In this document: positions 18,681 to 26,670 of the stretch, one piece after another
Layout of the letters: every line of letters begins with the position of its first letter
Position numbering within the stretch: position 1 is the first letter of the stretch
Source of the DNA: an uncultured Alphaproteobacteria bacterium
Lineage (GTDB): Bacteria; Pseudomonadota; Alphaproteobacteria; CAAHEQ01; UBA3637
Assembly: GCA_949282845.1 (NCBI GenBank)
Contig: CASDQF010000034.1
Coordinates: 1-55,023 of the forward strand
Length of the DNA stretch: 55,023 nucleotides
Direction of reading: 5' to 3'
Position numbers and translations under genes: made by a program
The notes under the pieces: generated by a model
Database searches by the model: none
What the model was told of the DNA's origin: nothing
Seen by the model: the letters and a program-made list of their open reading frames with translations, nothing else

Positions 18681-21398
18681 TTAAAAATAAAATACCCCTT
18701 TTAAATATCCCATATACTCTTGATAATCCTTTCTAAAACCAGCTTTAATGTTTAACAATATTTCTACCCTATTATCAATATCCATAACAAAACCCGTTGA
18801 AAATTCCTGTTCCAAACGCGGCAGACGCTCTGCACTAACAGTATAAGTAATATCATCTGGTAATTGAACTAAAGCATTATCTTTACTTGAAAACAAATCA
18901 TAACTCATTCCTACTTCAAAAAACGGCCGAAAATCCATATTTGCGTTAATAGGCTGTACCATTTCAAAATTCAGTTTTGCATAAGGTGTCATAAAATATA
19001 ATTTTTTCCCTCGTAAAGTTTGTTCAATGCTATCTTGTCCAGACTTACGATAAACCATTGCATACTGTAATCCTACTTGTGGAATAATATCAAAAGAATC
19101 AAAATTTAATCTGTAGCTTATATCTGATTGCATCCCGATTGTTTCTAAAGAGATTTTATTATTAACAAGATATCCAACAACATTTTTTACCTCTTTCATG
19201 CGACTATAAAAATAAGATAATTTACCTTGCCAAAGCCAAGGAGAAAAATCATATGTGGCATACAAACCAACTCCATGTGTCGGAACTCGAATGCTCCTAA
19301 AAATATTTTTTATCCTATCTTCCCTATATAAATAAGCCAATCCGAAAGTTAAATCTTTTTTTATATATTCTCCACCGATACTAATACCTCTTCCGTTTAA
19401 ATGAGTAGATGTATAAGAACTCGTTTTTTGGAGCCGTTGCATATTCATCATACTCGATACCCATAAAACACTATTCCCTAATTGATAACTCTTACGATTT
19501 TCTAAAGCAGATTCGGAAGCATTATCTAATTGATCTAGGAAATTATAACTTAACATTTGAATTAATGGAGCTGAAGAAGGAGCAATGGCTGTCAAAGCAT
19601 GGACAAAATTATAACTGTTATTTTGCGCCAATGTATCTAATTCTACATACATATCATGAGCCGGGCCTATTTCTTCCGGATCCGTTTGCCACGCATTTGC
19701 CGTATTTATATTATTTACATCACCTCCTGCTTGATTAACAATATCCACATAATTGGCCACCTTACTAATTTCATACCAACCATTTCCTAACGATATAAAT
19801 TCATATAAATTATTATCAATAACCGGATAAAATAAATCATTAAAATTTTGACTACTTTGAATAAGCGGTAATTGTAATTTCTTTTCCGTACCTAAGGCAT
19901 CCGGTTGCAATAAAGCGGAAAGTATAGCTCCGTCATCGATTGTTACCGTCTCAGCTTTAAGACTACCATAAGAAGAGGCGCTTTGTATCGTTAAAGACAA
20001 TTTTGAACCTGATTGAAAAATAGCATTTTGAACAACCGCTTGTGTTGCTCCTATATCCAAAGTCCCATCTTCAACTGTTAAATCTGTCGCATTAAAAAAA
20101 TGTCCATTATCACTAACTTGAACTATACCATTTTGGATTTCTATAGAACCTGTATACCCACTCATATCTTCATTCAAAACAATCGCCCCATTTCGCGGGA
20201 CATTTGCATTCTCTATATTATAATCAGGATTAACAATAATTTGACCACTTCCCTGTATTTTATCATTAAAAATAACAGAGTATTCTCCAGCATTTAAATA
20301 TACTGTCCCATTTGTATAAAGAGCATTAGACACATTATTCGCTGTATTGCCTGTAAAAATAACATCTTTATTCCAAGCTACGATATTTAATGTCCCCATA
20401 TTAAATATGGCACCACCTTCTGCTGCACTATTATCTATAAAGCTACTATCAAAAATATATGCAACATCATTATTAAAGAGCGCACCACCATCTAATATAG
20501 CTGTATTATTTGTAAACGTACTATCCTTAATCAGCAAATACATATCATCACCCAACATGCCGACATTTCCAACAGCACCACCATCCCAACCACTGTTATT
20601 CGTAAAAATTCCTTCCGTTATTTCCATTTGCCCACTGTTATATACTGCTCCAATATCACTACTACTGACATTTTTTTCAAAAATAACATTCGTTAAAGAT
20701 GCTTGATTACTACTGTAAACCGCACTACCACTCCCGGAGGTATTTGATGTAAAAACAGAATCTTCTATTAATACTGTGCCGTCATTAAATATTGCACCTC
20801 CATAACGATAAGAGCTATTTGTATCAAAATAGCTATTTAAAATTTTTGTATCAGTTTGATTATCATTCGAAACAGCACCTCCAGAATCTCGAGCTGCCTG
20901 ATTATTTTGAAAAGCACTATTTGTAATTGTTAATAAACTTCCCGATGTTTGATTGATAACACCGCCTCGTCGACTTGAAATATTTCCACTAAATGCTGTA
21001 TCAGTTATTGTTAAATTACCCCCTTGATTCTGAATTACGCTTCCATTCATAACACCTCGAAAAGAATTATATGAATTCAATATCGATAATTCTAAATCAG
21101 ATACGGAAAAATCACCTCCATTTAAAAATGATAATGCCTGCCCTGAATTCAAAATAAATCCAACATAGTTATTACCATTAAAATTAAAACCACTCCCATT
21201 AATTTCTGTTACTTCTGAACCCGGCTGATAAAGATTTCCTGTTGCCATTACATCTTCTGTCAGAACTAAACTATTCTGTGGCGTTACATTTTGCTTGTAT
21301 TGATTATAAAATGATGTGTAATCTGTAACATCCTCTGCCACTGCCGAACAAGCAGTAGTTAAAATAACACAAAAAAGACCTATTTTGAAAAACTTCAA
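18681..21398 (-). CDS. Pmp-like autotransporter adhesin
   Basis: A large exported protein. A longer reading starts at 21446, but a TTG at 21398 has AGAGGGG five bases upstream and begins a clean signal peptide (KFFKIGLFCVILTTACSAVAED), so 905 aa is preferred. The passenger (about 140-370) is made of repeated GGA(I/V/L) and FxxN units (SGGAVSN, YGGAIFN, DGGALFN, EGGAIFN), the pattern of chlamydial polymorphic membrane proteins and right-handed beta-helices. The last about 270 residues form an autotransporter beta-barrel ending in aromatic YF. It is probably surface exposed and involved in adhesion; that is inference from the architecture. Confidence 0.85.
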   Translation of the reverse strand: MKFFKIGLFCVILTTACSAVAEDVTDYTSFYNQYKQNVTPQNSLVLTEDVMATGNLYQPGSEVTEINGSGFNFNGNNYVGFILNSGQALSFLNGGDFSVSDLELSILNSYNSFRGVMNGSVIQNQGGNLTITDTAFSGNISSRRGGVINQTSGSLLTITNSAFQNNQAARDSGGAVSNDNQTDTKILNSYFDTNSSYRYGGAIFNDGTVLIEDSVFTSNTSGSGSAVYSSNQASLTNVIFEKNVSSSDIGAVYNSGQMEITEGIFTNNSGWDGGAVGNVGMLGDDMYLLIKDSTFTNNTAILDGGALFNNDVAYIFDSSFIDNSAAEGGAIFNMGTLNIVAWNKDVIFTGNTANNVSNALYTNGTVYLNAGEYSVIFNDKIQGSGQIIVNPDYNIENANVPRNGAIVLNEDMSGYTGSIEIQNGIVQVSDNGHFFNATDLTVEDGTLDIGATQAVVQNAIFQSGSKLSLTIQSASSYGSLKAETVTIDDGAILSALLQPDALGTEKKLQLPLIQSSQNFNDLFYPVIDNNLYEFISLGNGWYEISKVANYVDIVNQAGGDVNNINTANAWQTDPEEIGPAHDMYVELDTLAQNNSYNFVHALTAIAPSSAPLIQMLSYNFLDQLDNASESALENRKSYQLGNSVLWVSSMMNMQRLQKTSSYTSTHLNGRGISIGGEYIKKDLTFGLAYLYREDRIKNIFRSIRVPTHGVGLYATYDFSPWLWQGKLSYFYSRMKEVKNVVGYLVNNKISLETIGMQSDISYRLNFDSFDIIPQVGLQYAMVYRKSGQDSIEQTLRGKKLYFMTPYAKLNFEMVQPINANMDFRPFFEVGMSYDLFSSKDNALVQLPDDITYTVSAERLPRLEQEFSTGFVMDIDNRVEILLNIKAGFRKDYQEYMGYLKGVFYF

Positions 21399-21583
21399 AA
21401 TTTCCCCTCTTATCCCTGTTTCACTATATCGGTATTGAAAATTCAAAAATCAAGATATCCTGTATCAGAAAATTAATTACATCAATAATAGATTAAAATA
21501 AAAGTTCTTATTGCTTTTATTGTCTTTTATTCGAAGTGAACTAGTTATGCTGATTGATAATATTAATAAAATGGTTAACGGTG

Positions 21584-22363
21584 TTAGATAAAAGGTTTAG
21601 GCGAATATTTTTCTAAATATAAAATTAATCCGAGGAGCAGATACAGACTATTATCGGCTATATCATTATGGATAGAATTACTTTGTAAATCATCATCTCC
21701 TTCAGAAAATACTCCGGGTGTCATCATATTACCATGCTTGAAATCACAGTATTTTTTGTAGTATCTATCCATTTCTTCGCTTGCTTCGTAAATTTTAAGC
21801 TTTTCGCAAAAAAAGTTGATATAACAGTTGATAGGCAATTCTTTAAATGATTTTTTTAATAATGAAATCTTCTCTTTATTTTCTCCTAATCGGTAATTGA
21901 TGGATTTTATAACATTTTCATATGTTTCTTGTTTGTTACTAAATATAGAATTTCCGACAGGATAAAATATTTTAAGTAAATTAACAAAATTCATCCAAGA
22001 TATTTCGTTGGAAAGATCTTTATCTAAGTCTAGATTATACTTTAATCGACTTAAGGTTATGCTAGCTAGATATTTATTATAATATTCTTTGGATTGTTCT
22101 AGATTATCTCTATCTTTAATAAAACTTAATTTTGCACAAGTTTCTAGAGCCACACCAGCTATTATAAAAGCATCACAATATTGTTTGTTTTCAAATAGAA
22201 TAGTAAAAGATTTAATATTTTCACACACACGATTATATAATCCCCAAGTAACTCCACAGATTAAATCTTCATTTTCTATGAATTTAGGTTTGGGATATGG
22301 CTTAAAATTTTTAATAATATTTAAGCGTTCTTGAAATGGCCATGGGTAGATAGCTGTATTCAT
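21584..22363 (-). CDS. Hypothetical helical protein, possibly DUF5677/HEPN-like
   Basis: Read from the ATG at 22361-22363, which has GAAAGAAAGGA just upstream (259 aa); an in-frame ATG at 22411 is less likely. The protein is soluble and all-helical. A hydrophobic helix with FIIAGVALETCAKLSFI near 70-90 and the C-terminal YCDFKHGN motif are reminiscent of DUF5677-type proteins, where a Y..(5)H motif follows a similar helix. The match is by eye only. It is AT-rich, stands alone between the autotransporter and panE, and looks acquired. Confidence 0.6.
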   Translation of the reverse strand: MNTAIYPWPFQERLNIIKNFKPYPKPKFIENEDLICGVTWGLYNRVCENIKSFTILFENKQYCDAFIIAGVALETCAKLSFIKDRDNLEQSKEYYNKYLASITLSRLKYNLDLDKDLSNEISWMNFVNLLKIFYPVGNSIFSNKQETYENVIKSINYRLGENKEKISLLKKSFKELPINCYINFFCEKLKIYEASEEMDRYYKKYCDFKHGNMMTPGVFSEGDDDLQSNSIHNDIADNSLYLLLGLILYLEKYSPKPFI

Positions 22364-22446
22364 ATTTTTTCCTTTCTTTCTTAAGCTATATTTAAAATTG
22401 AATATGTGCAATAAAATTTAACTTAATGCCCTAAGTGATTATATAT

Positions 22447-22477
22447 TAAAAAAGACAAGGATTTTGACATCCTTGCC
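22447..22477 (-). terminator. Minus-strand terminator
   Basis: CAAGGAT and ATCCTTG (22456-22462 and 22469-22475) form a stem with a 6-nt loop. Read on the minus strand it is followed by CTTTTTT. No gene lies immediately upstream, so it may back up the next terminator. Confidence 0.7.
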
Positions 22478-22770
22478 TCTCTAGATGTCTGTGCTATACA
22501 GTTTTCAAACTCCAAAATTATATTGTCGTGTTATTTATTAAATTGGAGCGGTAAAAATTTGGCTTGTGCGTAAGTTTTTGATATATCAACCTCAACTCAT
22601 TGATGGCGATAAGTTAAAAACAATATCGAGTCTGAGGAATGGAGTCTTTCAGATAAGATACGAAATTGATTAAAATCCCGTAAGCTATTGAAATAGAAAA
22701 ATTGGTAATAAAAAATTCGTGTGTTGCACAAAAATGCTTATTTTGACTTTTAAACATCCAATTTGATATA

Positions 22771-22797
22771 TAAAAAAACCGCCATTTCTGACGGTTT
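22771..22797 (-). terminator. Minus-strand terminator after the panE remnant
   Basis: AAACCG and CGGTTT (22776-22781 and 22792-22797) pair around a 10-nt loop, and seven T follow on the minus strand. It lies 40 nt beyond the stop of the downstream panE fragment. Confidence 0.75.
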
Positions 22798-22836
22798 GTA
22801 TTCTGTGACAGGATATATAAAACAATCCACAGATTT

Positions 22837-23774
22837 TTAACTTCTTAAGTTTTTGTTATAAACATCTGCATCTTCTATTGCATGAACTAAATCAGTTATC
22901 ATTTCATTATACGGCGTTTTCAAGTTATAAATTTTTGCCAAATTAACCACAGCTCCATTAATTGCATCTATTTCAGTTCTAGAATTTTTCTTTCTGTCTT
23001 GTGTCATTAAGAATATCCCATTTTATGGGCAGCAGCAATTTTTATTACATTTTCAAACTCTTTTTTTCCATCAAAATCACATCCATTAGCTTTTGCTACC
23101 TGAGCCGCTTCCAATATAATTTTTTCAATAATATTCAAAGCATACTCATTCTGTCCTATAAATCCCATAGGAGTAAGCGTTATATAAGTAAAAGCATTAA
23201 TAGCCAGATTTATAAATAATTTTTTCCAAATCAAATAATGAATATTATCAACAATCTCACAACTCAAGCCTGATACTTCAAATAAATGATAAATTTTTTG
23301 CAAATCTTCTGCACTAACATTTTTCCCGCCAATAGAAGTAATCCCTTCTCCACTATGAAATACTTTCCCTTCTTCGAGCAAAACAGAATTATGATTAGTT
23401 GTCCCCAAAACGATCTTAGTATCTTTTGCATATTCTGCCAAAATTTCATAATTTCCCAAGCCGTTTTGCAACGTCAAAACCAATGTTTTTTCACCAATTA
23501 AAAATTGATTTTGCTGTAAAGCCTCTTTTGTTGCAATTGTTTTAACCAAAATAACCACAACATCGACCTGTTGCTTATATGTACCGGAAACAAATGCTTT
23601 CACGTTTTTATACTGATATAGTTTATCATCAGTTGCTTTCAAAATCAAACCATAATCATTAATAACATCCGCTTCTGATTGTTTATGCGCAATCATTATC
23701 ACTTCATTCTCTTGACTAAATTTAGCACCGAATAAACAACCTAGTGCACCTGCACCAATAACAGCGACCTTCAT
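22837..23774 (-). pseudogene. panE: Ketopantoate reductase split by a frameshift
   Basis: The upstream part (23007-23774, 255 aa) starts with the NADP Rossmann motif VAVIGAGALGCLFGA and carries family features such as KTIATKEAL and LQNGLGN and the helical domain up to AAAHKMGYS, then stops. The expected C-terminal continuation MTQDRKKNSRTEIDAINGAV is present immediately after, but in another frame (22837-23007, 56 aa). Stop TAA and start ATG overlap as TAATG. One extra base here would restore a 312-aa enzyme, the usual panE length. PanE makes pantoate for coenzyme A synthesis. Either a true frameshift, an assembly error, or two coupled peptides. Confidence 0.85.
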
Positions 23775-24111
23775 AAATAATCTCCAAAATTCAAATTTAA
23801 TTTAAAAAACAAAATATCTATAAAATAAAAAATTTTTATTGTAAATATAAATAAGTAATCTCATAAAATCATAATACATTAAACAAGAGACCATAAAGCA
23901 TACTTTTTTCAAGCTTTCCTTATTAATTACCCTATTAGGTAGCATTCAAACAACCTCTACACATAAAAAACCTTTAAACCCATTATCAATTTATTGAAAA
24001 GCAATAAAACTTGAAAATATAGGGTCGTTTAATTTCCCCCAAAAACTAAATTTATCAACCAGATATGGACTAGATTAACTTGTAAAACATATCAAAGCGT
24101 CTTTTCCAGAT

Positions 24112-24243
24112 TGGCTGGGGTAGCTGGATTGTAAACCTTGCGGTTTATCCCTCGCTTCTCTCGGGACCGTCCTTCGGACGTCTACTCCGCTACCGCTCCG
24201 TGAACGAACCAACGTCATTCGTTGACTCTCATCCCCTCAGCCC
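24112..24243 (-). repeat. tRNA-Gln 3'-end copy interrupted by a GC-rich hairpin block
   Basis: Read on the minus strand, 24130 to 24112 matches the last 19 nt of tRNA-Gln(TTG) at 25269-25287, including CCA, with one mismatch. The T-arm half TTGGTTCG is also present (24205-24212), but 74 nt of about 58% GC DNA (24131-24204) lie between TTCG and AATCC, inside the T-loop. The block holds small hairpins such as CGTCC-TTC-GGACG. The 9 nt before TTGGTTCG are the exact reverse complement of the corresponding tRNA bases. There is no recognisable D-arm or anticodon arm. Confidence 0.6.
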
Positions 24244-24246
24244 ATA

Positions 24247-24286
24247 TTAAAAAAAGCGCCTGCTTCTTGCAGACGCTCCTTTTTGG
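24247..24286. terminator. Strong hairpin terminator, probably bidirectional
   Basis: AGCGCCTGC and GCAGACGCT pair with one C/A mismatch around TTCTT, flanked by A-run and T-run on both strands. It lies between the two tRNA-derived fragments and would end minus-strand transcripts coming from the tRNA 3'-end remnant. Confidence 0.75.
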
Positions 24287-24303
24287 CTGGAGAGGTCTGG
24301 TAA
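24285..24303 (-). repeat. 3'-end fragment of a second tRNA
   Basis: On the minus strand this reads CCAGACCTCTCCAGCCA, the form of a T-stem 3' strand, an acceptor 3' strand, discriminator G and CCA, and it is followed by a terminator as a true tRNA would be. The rest of the tRNA is missing upstream. It could be a remnant left by excision or recombination at a tRNA gene. Confidence 0.4.
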
Positions 24304-24390
24304 TACACGGACTTTCAAACAGTACTTTTTGCTTGTAATAAGAAAAAACATCAGATATGATATAGTATATTGTTTTAAAAAAGGATAAAA

Positions 24391-25050
24391 ATGAAAAAAA
24401 TTTTTTATATTCTGATTTTGCTTTTTCTTGTGGTTTCTTTTGCTGACGCAAAAACAGTTGTTAATCAGAAAAAATCTAAATGGGACTATTTAGAAAATGA
24501 AATAAGTTGTGATTATGATAATGTTTGTTTTGACAAAAAAAATAAAAAGATAACTGGAAAAGTTAAGCAAAACATGTTCGATTATTATGCAATAACATCT
24601 TACGTAAATGGCGTTGAAAATGGGGATATTAAGTTTTATACCCAGTCGAATAAATTTATCGCTGGCGCCAAAATAAAAGATGGAAGACCTGCCGATATTC
24701 CTCTAGATAATGAAGCCTTTCGAAATATGATGACAGAGGTTGCTGAAGAAAAACATAATGTTTTAGCGTTGGCGGTTTATTTAGATGATTGCATTTCAGC
24801 TTATCGCCGTCAGAATACAGATAAGGAAAACTTTTGCCAAGAATTGCTAAAAGGTACTAAAGTTCCTGAAATAAGTAATGGAAAAAATTTTTTAGTGAAA
24901 AGAACTGCTTTTGACGGAAAAAAATATATATCTGTTGAAATGCCTCCTTTTCATAAAAAGTATATTTCCGAATTTCAGAAAAAAACAGCTCCAAATATAA
25001 CAAAAAAGAATAAAAAGGGGAATTTTGTTTATCTGGTGGAATATTTTTAA
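24391..25050 (+). CDS. Exported protein of unknown function
   Basis: A 219-aa protein with a clear signal peptide (MKKIFYILILLFLVVSFADA, cleaved near residue 20). The mature part is basic, with four cysteines (in SCDYD, VCFDK, DDCIS and FCQEL) that could form two disulfides. A KxxGKVK...YVNGVENGDIKFY segment recalls a single MORN-like unit. AAGGAT precedes the ATG. The gene sits alone between tRNA fragments and tRNA-Gln, flanked by short inverted copies of ACACGGAC. No family recognised. Confidence 0.7.
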   Translation: MKKIFYILILLFLVVSFADAKTVVNQKKSKWDYLENEISCDYDNVCFDKKNKKITGKVKQNMFDYYAITSYVNGVENGDIKFYTQSNKFIAGAKIKDGRPADIPLDNEAFRNMMTEVAEEKHNVLALAVYLDDCISAYRRQNTDKENFCQELLKGTKVPEISNGKNFLVKRTAFDGKKYISVEMPPFHKKYISEFQKKTAPNITKKNKKGNFVYLVEYF

Positions 25051-25161
25051 TATTATTTTGATTTTTCGATAGTTAAATTTATCTTTATTCAGCTTTTGGG
25101 GATAAAATTGAGGTATTCCAAAGCAAGATTATTGTAAAATAAGGATATTTTGATGTTGCTG

Positions 25162-25210
25162 GTCCGTGTGAGGTAAAAATTTGAGCGTTTTTAAACACTT
25201 GCACACGGAC
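25162..25210. repeat. Inverted repeat GTCCGTGT/ACACGGAC
   Basis: GTCCGTGTG at 25162-25170 faces CACACGGAC at 25202-25210 with a 31-nt spacer. A third copy, ACACGGAC, is at 24305-24312. They lie either side of the exported-protein gene. Purpose unknown; short enough that chance is possible. Confidence 0.45.
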
Positions 25211-25230
25211 TGTCATAATTGCTTGCAAAC

Positions 25231-25260
25231 AAAAGAAAAAGTCGCCAAAAATAGCGACTT
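25231..25260 (-). terminator. Terminator of tRNA-Gln(TTG)
   Basis: AAGTCGC (25239-25245) and GCGACTT (25254-25260) form a 7-bp stem with an A-rich loop, followed on the minus strand by a T-rich tract. It lies 9 nt after the tRNA 3' end. Confidence 0.85.
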
Positions 25261-25268
25261 GTTTGTTT

Positions 25269-25343
25269 TGGCTGGGGTGGCTGGATTCGAACCAACGAAT
25301 GACGGGATCAAAACCCGTTGCCTTACCACTTGGCGACACCCCA
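25269..25343 (-). tRNA. tRNA-Gln (anticodon TTG)
   Basis: The acceptor TGGGGTG pairs with CACCCCA, with discriminator G and encoded CCA. The anticodon stem ACGGG/CCCGT has loop TTTTGAT, giving TTG that reads CAA. The T-arm is GTTGG-TTCGAAT-CCAGC. With the CTG tRNA at 4.5 kb, both glutamine codons are covered. Confidence 0.95.
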
Positions 25344-25518
25344 ATAAATGAATTGATCTTGTTTATACATTATTTCTTTTGAATTTGCAACTTTTTTTTA
25401 TTAAAACATTTTACACTTCAAAATCAATACGTCTTTTTGCTTCATTTTTACATTTTAACTTGTAATTCTACTCAAAGACAAATAATATATTTATCAACTG
25501 ACACGAAAGGTCAATTGT

Positions 25519-26595
25519 ATGCAAAACTTATATCTCTTTTTATGCTTTATAGGAATAAGCTTTTTAATCTATCCCCTCCCTTGTAACGCACAAAATGATA
25601 CTACAGAAATGGAATTCAGTACAACAATACTCGAAATAAATGAGTTTGATTTAAATAATCCCTCATATCCAATATATAATGAAGATGGAAAACTGATCGT
25701 CAAAGGTCAGGTATTTAGCGGTCTTTTAAAACAATATGATAAAACAGGTCAATTGAAAACAGAAACTATCTATCAAAACGGACGAAGAGAAGGCATTCAA
25801 AAAACCTATTATAGTGCCGGGAAAACTTGGAAAGAAGAATTATATCAAAATGACCAACAAATAGGTCTGACAACTTATTATAACTACCACGGAAAGCTAG
25901 AAGGTCTGGTTCAACTTTTTGATGAAAGCAGACAACAAAAGATAGAAGCCTTTTTCAAAAACGGTTTATTAGATGGAGTAGAAAAAAGATATGATATAAA
26001 TGATAATCTCTTGTTCGAAAAATATCATAAAAATGGCCGACAAGATGGACCTTTTCGCACTTACTATACAAATGGTCTGCTGGCCACAGAAAGCTTTTTT
26101 GAAAATGGTCGAAAAGAAGGACTATGGAAATACTATTATGAAAATGGCTATTTAAAAAAAGAAATTACCTATCTTAATGATCAACCTGATGGCTTAGTTA
26201 AAACATATTATGAGAATGGTCAACTGTTTTCAGAAAACTATTATAAAAATGGTTCACGAGAAGGGACAAGTAAAATATACCATAAAAATGGAAGATTAAA
26301 AGCAGAAGGAAATTATAAAAATAACAAAGCAGATACTTCCTGGAAGTTTTATGATGAAGATGAAAACTTAAAATTAGAACTAACTTTTAAAGAAAGTATT
26401 TTAAATGGAAGAGCCTTTATTTTTAATTCAGACAGAACGCCTAAAATAGAAGTTTTTTTTAGGAATAATGAACCCATTATCGGATACAGATATACCCAAT
26501 TGGACAAAAAAGACCTTTCAAAAAAAGAACTATCTTTTATAAAAAATGCACTTATAAAAATATTGCCTAATATTGAAGAAGAAAGGATACCCTGA
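25519..26595 (+). CDS. Exported MORN/YwqK-type repeat protein
   Basis: A 358-aa protein with a signal peptide (about 25 residues, ending CNAQ). From about residue 45 to 330 nearly the whole protein is tandem repeats of about 23 residues with the core YYxNGxLxxE and xKNGxxxG (YYENGYLKK, YYENGQLFS, YHKNGRLKA). This is the MORN_2 repeat called toxin-antitoxin YwqK-like in databases, although an antitoxin role is not implied for an exported form. It resembles the repeat region of the HELTH protein at 2-3.7 kb. An AAGG site precedes the ATG. Downstream is another exported gene. Confidence 0.8.
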   Translation: MQNLYLFLCFIGISFLIYPLPCNAQNDTTEMEFSTTILEINEFDLNNPSYPIYNEDGKLIVKGQVFSGLLKQYDKTGQLKTETIYQNGRREGIQKTYYSAGKTWKEELYQNDQQIGLTTYYNYHGKLEGLVQLFDESRQQKIEAFFKNGLLDGVEKRYDINDNLLFEKYHKNGRQDGPFRTYYTNGLLATESFFENGRKEGLWKYYYENGYLKKEITYLNDQPDGLVKTYYENGQLFSENYYKNGSREGTSKIYHKNGRLKAEGNYKNNKADTSWKFYDEDENLKLELTFKESILNGRAFIFNSDRTPKIEVFFRNNEPIIGYRYTQLDKKDLSKKELSFIKNALIKILPNIEEERIP

Positions 26596-26670
26596 CACAG
26601 GTTCTGACAGAAGAATTTCATAAAATATATTTTCTATCGTACAAAGCAAACAATTTCAAAGGAGGATAAA

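Larger units (their letters stand above)
22364..22836. other. Long intergenic region without a convincing gene
   Basis: About 470 bases between the orphan gene and the panE remnant. Apart from two minus-strand terminators I see only short open stretches. One on the plus strand (about 22562-22672) could encode a fragment ending RNGVFQIRYEID, faintly like a RelE/HigB-type toxin core, but it has no start codon and is too short to call. Confidence 0.5.
23775..24390. other. Long non-coding region with tRNA fragments
   Basis: Over 600 bases with no acceptable ORF. The first about 330 bases are plain AT-rich DNA in which I see nothing specific. The rest holds a copy of a tRNA-Gln 3' end with an inserted GC-rich block, a terminator, and a second tRNA 3'-end fragment, each listed separately. 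Confidence 0.6.

Noticed and set aside
22562..22672. RelE/HigB-like toxin remnant on the plus strand
   Set aside because: Only about 35 codons without a start, with a faint resemblance; no antitoxin gene alongside.
24131..24204. Permuted tmRNA or tRNA intron
   Set aside because: There is no tag reading frame, D-arm or GGGG-type 5' half nearby, and the insertion is in the T-loop rather than the anticodon loop.
24215..24451. Minus-strand ORF of 78 codons over the tRNA-fragment region
   Set aside because: It runs through a terminator and tRNA-derived repeats, has no ribosome site and overlaps the start of the exported-protein gene.
25085..25339. Minus-strand ORF of 84 codons across tRNA-Gln(TTG)
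   Set aside because: It reads through the tRNA and its terminator, a common spurious translation.
25519..26595. Toxin-antitoxin system based on the YwqK-like name
   Set aside because: The protein has a signal peptide and no toxin gene is adjacent; the repeat alone does not indicate an antitoxin.
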